64,000 bases of DNA, from positions 8,261,501 to 8,325,500 of the forward strand of contig JALJCS010000024.1 of NCBI GenBank assembly GCA_023055355.1, given 5' to 3'. The stretch is from Agelaius tricolor. Taxonomy: Eukaryota; Chordata; Aves; Passeriformes; Icteridae. Of the stretch, positions 60,801 to 64,000 are shown in pieces (positions within the stretch are counted from its first letter, which is position 1; every line of letters begins with the position of its first letter). Below the pieces are notes generated by a model. That model was not told the DNA's origin. It was given only the letters and a program-made list of their open reading frames with translations, and did no database searches. The translations under genes were made by a program, and so were the position numbers.

Positions 60801-62959
60801 AATTACTTTGAGAGCATTTCCCAGAGAGGGACACATCTTCCAGGAGTCTGTAACACACTGTTTCTGGTAAGCAAAGCAAATATTTACCTAATACTGGCCT
60901 AATTTTGGGTACTGAGTGGATCCATTCTCCTCATCCTAAATGCCTAAGCAGTGTTTCTTGTTATGGGTCACCTTGAGAGGTGATGTACAATCAATCAGTT
61001 ACAAAATACAAGTGTACATGCTCAGTTACAGGCAAGTAACCAAGCAGGCTGGTGAAAAGCAATTTTTTCCAGTGGAATGCTGTGTATGGAAAACATCTTT
61101 GCCTCAAAACAGGACTCACATATTGTAAGTAAAGAGGACACATGGTCTGCAAACTCTTGCAGGTTGGTGATGTAGCAGTGTAGTCAGCTGATGGCAGAAG
61201 TTGTTTCCACAGGCCTCCAATCCATTTCAGCTATGGACTTATTAAAGCATATCAAATGAAAACTGAGAAGGGGAAGCAGAGGTGAATGAAATGCATGGCA
61301 AAAATTCAGCTACCAGGTGAAGTGGCTTAGACTGTGACCCACCAGCCTTTTGTGGCAGAGAAGCTCCAGGGCAAATGCTTTCCCTCAACACCTCCATCTG
61401 TCCAGCTGCACAGCCCTTTCCCCTCCATTAACTTTAGCAGGCTTTTAGACACCTCATTCAGGCAGAGACACCAACTTGCCAGTGATTTATTTAGCTGGAG
61501 TTCTGAAATCTACCCTGAGTGCTTGCAGTCATTTTCATGGCCCACCCACACCTGTCCTGGATATTTTCTTGATCTTACCTTCTTAGTATTTTCTCTTCAT
61601 CCATTTCCTTCTCTACCCCTATTTCATGAGTACAAGATTTCATATGAACAGCCAACAACCACCACCCAGGTACTCCTTGCTGTAGTAGAGACCCTTGATA
61701 TCCTCCAGAAAGGAGCTGAATTACTTAGAAGAAATCTTAGATAAATGAACACAGACATCCTTTGCTGAAGAACTGGTGAATGTGTATATTTTAAGAGCAT
61801 GTTTTCTGTTGCTGGGGATGAAGGTGGTGAGGATGAAGGTGGTGAGGATGAAGGTAAGCCTGCCCAACAGCTGCATCTCTGTCTCTCCATGTCTGTGGAG
61901 AGGGAACATCTTGCGACAATTGCACGGCAAAGAGCATCCTGTCTCCATCCTGAGATGTCTGCACTCTGCTAAGATGTCTCCTGCCTTCACATTCAATTCA
62001 TGTTTTGTAATTGAGCAGCTTTTGTCTGTGCTTCCTCTTGCCCAAGCATCAGACAGAATAGCTTTTCTTCCATCTTTTGTAAAGACAGCACTTGTGGTTT
62101 TGTAGATGATGCAGGTTTCTGGGGGAAGATTAAAATATTCCAGCAAAACAAAGAACTTCTGACTGAAGCATTTAAATTCCAAGTGTTGAGAGAGGGAACA
62201 AAGTGTGAGGAGAAAAGAAAGTGCATTCTCATTCTGGGTGCATTTTTCTGCAAACACTCCTCATAACCCTGGGCTTGAATGGCAGCTGAGTAGCAGTGCT
62301 GCTTGCAGCAGTGTTTATTACCAGAGGCAAAAGCTTTTGCTATAGCTCTCCCTTTAACTTTTGCAAAAAACATTGTCAGTCACTGTGGAGACATTGACAG
62401 AAGCATCAGAGAACGTGTAGAATGTAAATATTCGTGTTGTGGCTGTAAAACAGACAAACTAAAAAGGCCTAACTTCTCTGGAGTTCTTGGGGAGTGAACC
62501 TCAGAGCTGTGAACCCACGGGATGAGCTGCTCCCCAAAACATCTGGGTGCAGGGACCAGCTTCTTTCTTCAGCAGAACATTATTAATCATAATGAAAGCT
62601 GATTATATTGTGGGTAATAAGGGGTATGCTATCACAAAACTGTACACACACACAGAGATCAGCACTTTCCCCCATTTCTTACATCACTTCCTAAAAATCC
62701 ACCTGCAAAAAGGCTCTTGTCTGGCAATCTTCCAGATGGGAGTCTGTCCACACAGAGGCCTTCTACAAGAAAACACAAACAGAAATGCTCTTGACAAATA
62801 GCCTAAAAGAATCTGGCATCTATGCTGTGACCCAGCAAATGCATGCAAAAGCACCTGTCAGACTATTTGAGGGGAAAGGATTAGCACATCTGATAAACAC
62901 ATGGAAGGAGGGTGATTTCCTAAAAGGCTGGCTAGCAATTTTTAATAGGACCTATTCCC
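60801..62959. other. Unique DNA, long chance frames, no gene supported
   Basis: Holds the longest open frame in the window, 178 codons on the minus strand (61,721-62,257), plus frames of 126 (minus), 109 and 136 (plus) codons overlapping it. The 178-codon frame reads through the 15-bp tandem repeat at 61,816-61,855, which gives an ILTTF-type peptide repeat. It has no domain, no good initiation context is evident, and its composition is ordinary. It is not called as a gene. Confidence 0.45.
61816..61855 (+). repeat. 15-bp tandem repeat, 2.7 copies
   Basis: GGATGAAGGTGGTGA at 61,816-61,830 and 61,831-61,845, then GGATGAAGGT at 61,846-61,855. Confidence 0.95.
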
Positions 62960-63030
62960 CTCTACATGAAGGTTGGGCTTGATGATCTTGGAAGTCTTTT
63001 TGGACCTTAATGAGTCTATGATTCTGTGAC
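62960..63030 (+). mobile_element. CR1 LINE 3' end
   Basis: GAAGGTTGGGCTTGATGATC, TTGGAAGTC and GGACCTTAATGAGTCTATGA, then TTCTGTGAC match the final CR1 3' UTR (GGTTGGACTTGATGATCTT...AAGGTC...CCAACC...ATGATTCTGTGAC). Only about 70 bases remain. Confidence 0.8.
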
Positions 63031-63504
63031 TATGCATTAAATAATTTGCATTTTTAGCAGGAACACACTGGTTTGATTCAGCCTTGCAAGGTAATGTCCC
63101 TGCCCTTCCACCGCCTTGCCTGCACTGCCTGTGGCAGAGCCTAAAAGATGCATTTCACAGGGCTGACAGGCTCCCCACCAGGCAGCCAGGTGTCTAACAA
63201 GCCTGGAAGTCTGATCTTGACTGGTATTTGCAGAAATTCATCTTCCATAAGTTTGCCTTGCAAGTATTTTGGGCTCAGAATCACTGGGGCACCCTCTTCA
63301 TACTGCAGTCAAGTTCAGAGGTTATACTTGTCATTTGAATCCAGACCCATGTATCTTCCAAAAAGAATATTCCAGTGCAGACAAAAACTGTCTTCATGGC
63401 AAGAGGAGTCACATGTGGATCCCATGGGTTCAGACCTGTCCAACTTCTCAGGGCTGTTGCCTATCAATGGGCAGCTGAGAACAACAAGTGCATACAAGAG
63501 CTGT
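63031..63504. other. Unique DNA, no gene supported
   Basis: A 136-codon plus frame (63,148-63,558) overlaps two others and ends inside the CR1-like relic below. No domain is seen. Confidence 0.4.
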
Positions 63505-63635
63505 TTGCTTCAGGAGGTGGTAAAATCTCCCCCAGAAGACTTTTTAAGGATAGGGTAGATTTGTCAGACATGTTATAGGAAGAGCAGACAGGGCAGATAC
63601 CACCTGACCTCTGCAAGCTCCTCTGACCCATGCTG
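63505..63635 (+). mobile_element. Old CR1-like LINE relic, 3' UTR
   Basis: GGAGGTGGTAAAATCTCCCC, AGAAGACTTTTTAAGGATAG, GGTAGATTTGTCAGACATG, TTATAGGAAGAGCAGACAG and GACCTCTGCAAGCTCCTCTG follow the order 'GAGGTGGTGGAATCTCCATC...GGAGATTTTTAAGAGCAGG...GACAAACACCTGTCAGGGATG...GACCTCTCGAGGTCCCTTCC' of old CR1 families known from turtles. Diverged but ordered. Confidence 0.6.
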
Positions 63636-64000
63636 ATTTTTTTCCAGGTCACTGGACAGAGCACTGTCTAGTTCCATTTCAGATTTCTGGGCGCTGGTTA
63701 CATCCTCTGCATTTGAAGCTGTTGAGATCCAGGCAGATTTGAAGCAAATTCTTTCCAAAGCAAACTTGCAGAAAAGGGTGGACAGATTAAATGAGCAGTT
63801 TGCAGAGGAAAAGCTTTGTGCAACTCTTCAGGAAATCCTTGCATTAGCAGTGGAATAAAACTGTTCTGCTTGCCAGGCACTGACAAATGGGAAAAGTGCA
63901 AACAATTTAAATAGAAAGGTAGAGATGAGAAGGGAGAGATCACAGGGTCAGCTGCCTCAAAAATGCAGTAACATGTGTCCTGCCACTTAGAGCAGGTCTG
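63636..64000. other. Unique DNA at the window edge
   Basis: Short minus-strand frames of 61-81 codons, no domain and no repeat recognised. Confidence 0.4.

Noticed and set aside
1..64000. CRISPR arrays, tRNA or rRNA genes, operons
   Set aside because: No direct repeats with regular unique spacers, no tRNA-like or rRNA-like segments were seen, and the window is vertebrate in character.

Overview
The window looks like a gene-free stretch of a bird nuclear genome, most likely a songbird (passerine) or close relative. The main evidence is a set of CR1-type LINE fragments, several ending in the family's characteristic 3' octamer-like repeats (ATTCTATG/ATTCTGTG style). A second line of evidence is a degenerate insertion at about 58,501-59,092 that resembles an avian ERVL-type LTR. 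The rest is AT-rich, CpG-poor unique DNA with short A-rich runs and few repeats, as in avian intergenic or intronic DNA. The species assignment is inference; the CR1 3' ends are seen directly, and the family names are recalled without a search.

I found no protein-coding gene, rRNA, tRNA, CRISPR array or bacterial-type feature that I can support. The longest open frames (178, 167, 167 and 166 codons) have no recognisable domain, overlap other frames, or run through tandem repeats. I treat them as chance frames. A coding exon shorter than about 60 codons could be missed by eye.

Layout. 1-3,660: unique AT-rich DNA with a long A tract. 3,660-4,116: CR1 3' end. 4,655-4,716: compact cluster of nested inverted repeats. 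6,125-6,145: C-rich tract that could form a G-quadruplex on the minus strand. 7,798-8,217 and 14,706-15,107: two diverged copies of one ~400-bp sequence, about 6.9 kb apart, with a CR1 fragment (13,605-14,231) in the interval. 15,995-16,105: AT-rich palindrome cluster. 19,380-19,610: segment with several homeodomain-like TAAT cores. 27,780-28,372: the longest CR1 copy. 31,200-31,410: A-rich simple sequence. 32,985-33,105, 38,555-38,770, 60,625-60,800 and 63,505-63,635: old CR1-like relics. 36,273-36,421: CR1 end followed directly by a 32-bp tandem duplication. 39,311-39,375: minus-strand CR1 stub. 43,610-44,140: 33-47-bp minisatellite of about 13 units. 56,399-56,507: purine-rich tract. 58,501-59,092: solo ERVL-type LTR on the minus strand. 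62,960-63,030: another CR1 3' end.

There are no genes here to work together. The interest lies in the layering of old and younger retrotransposon copies, the unexplained ~400-bp repeat pair, the minisatellite and the hairpin cluster. I did not find a convincing new biological system.
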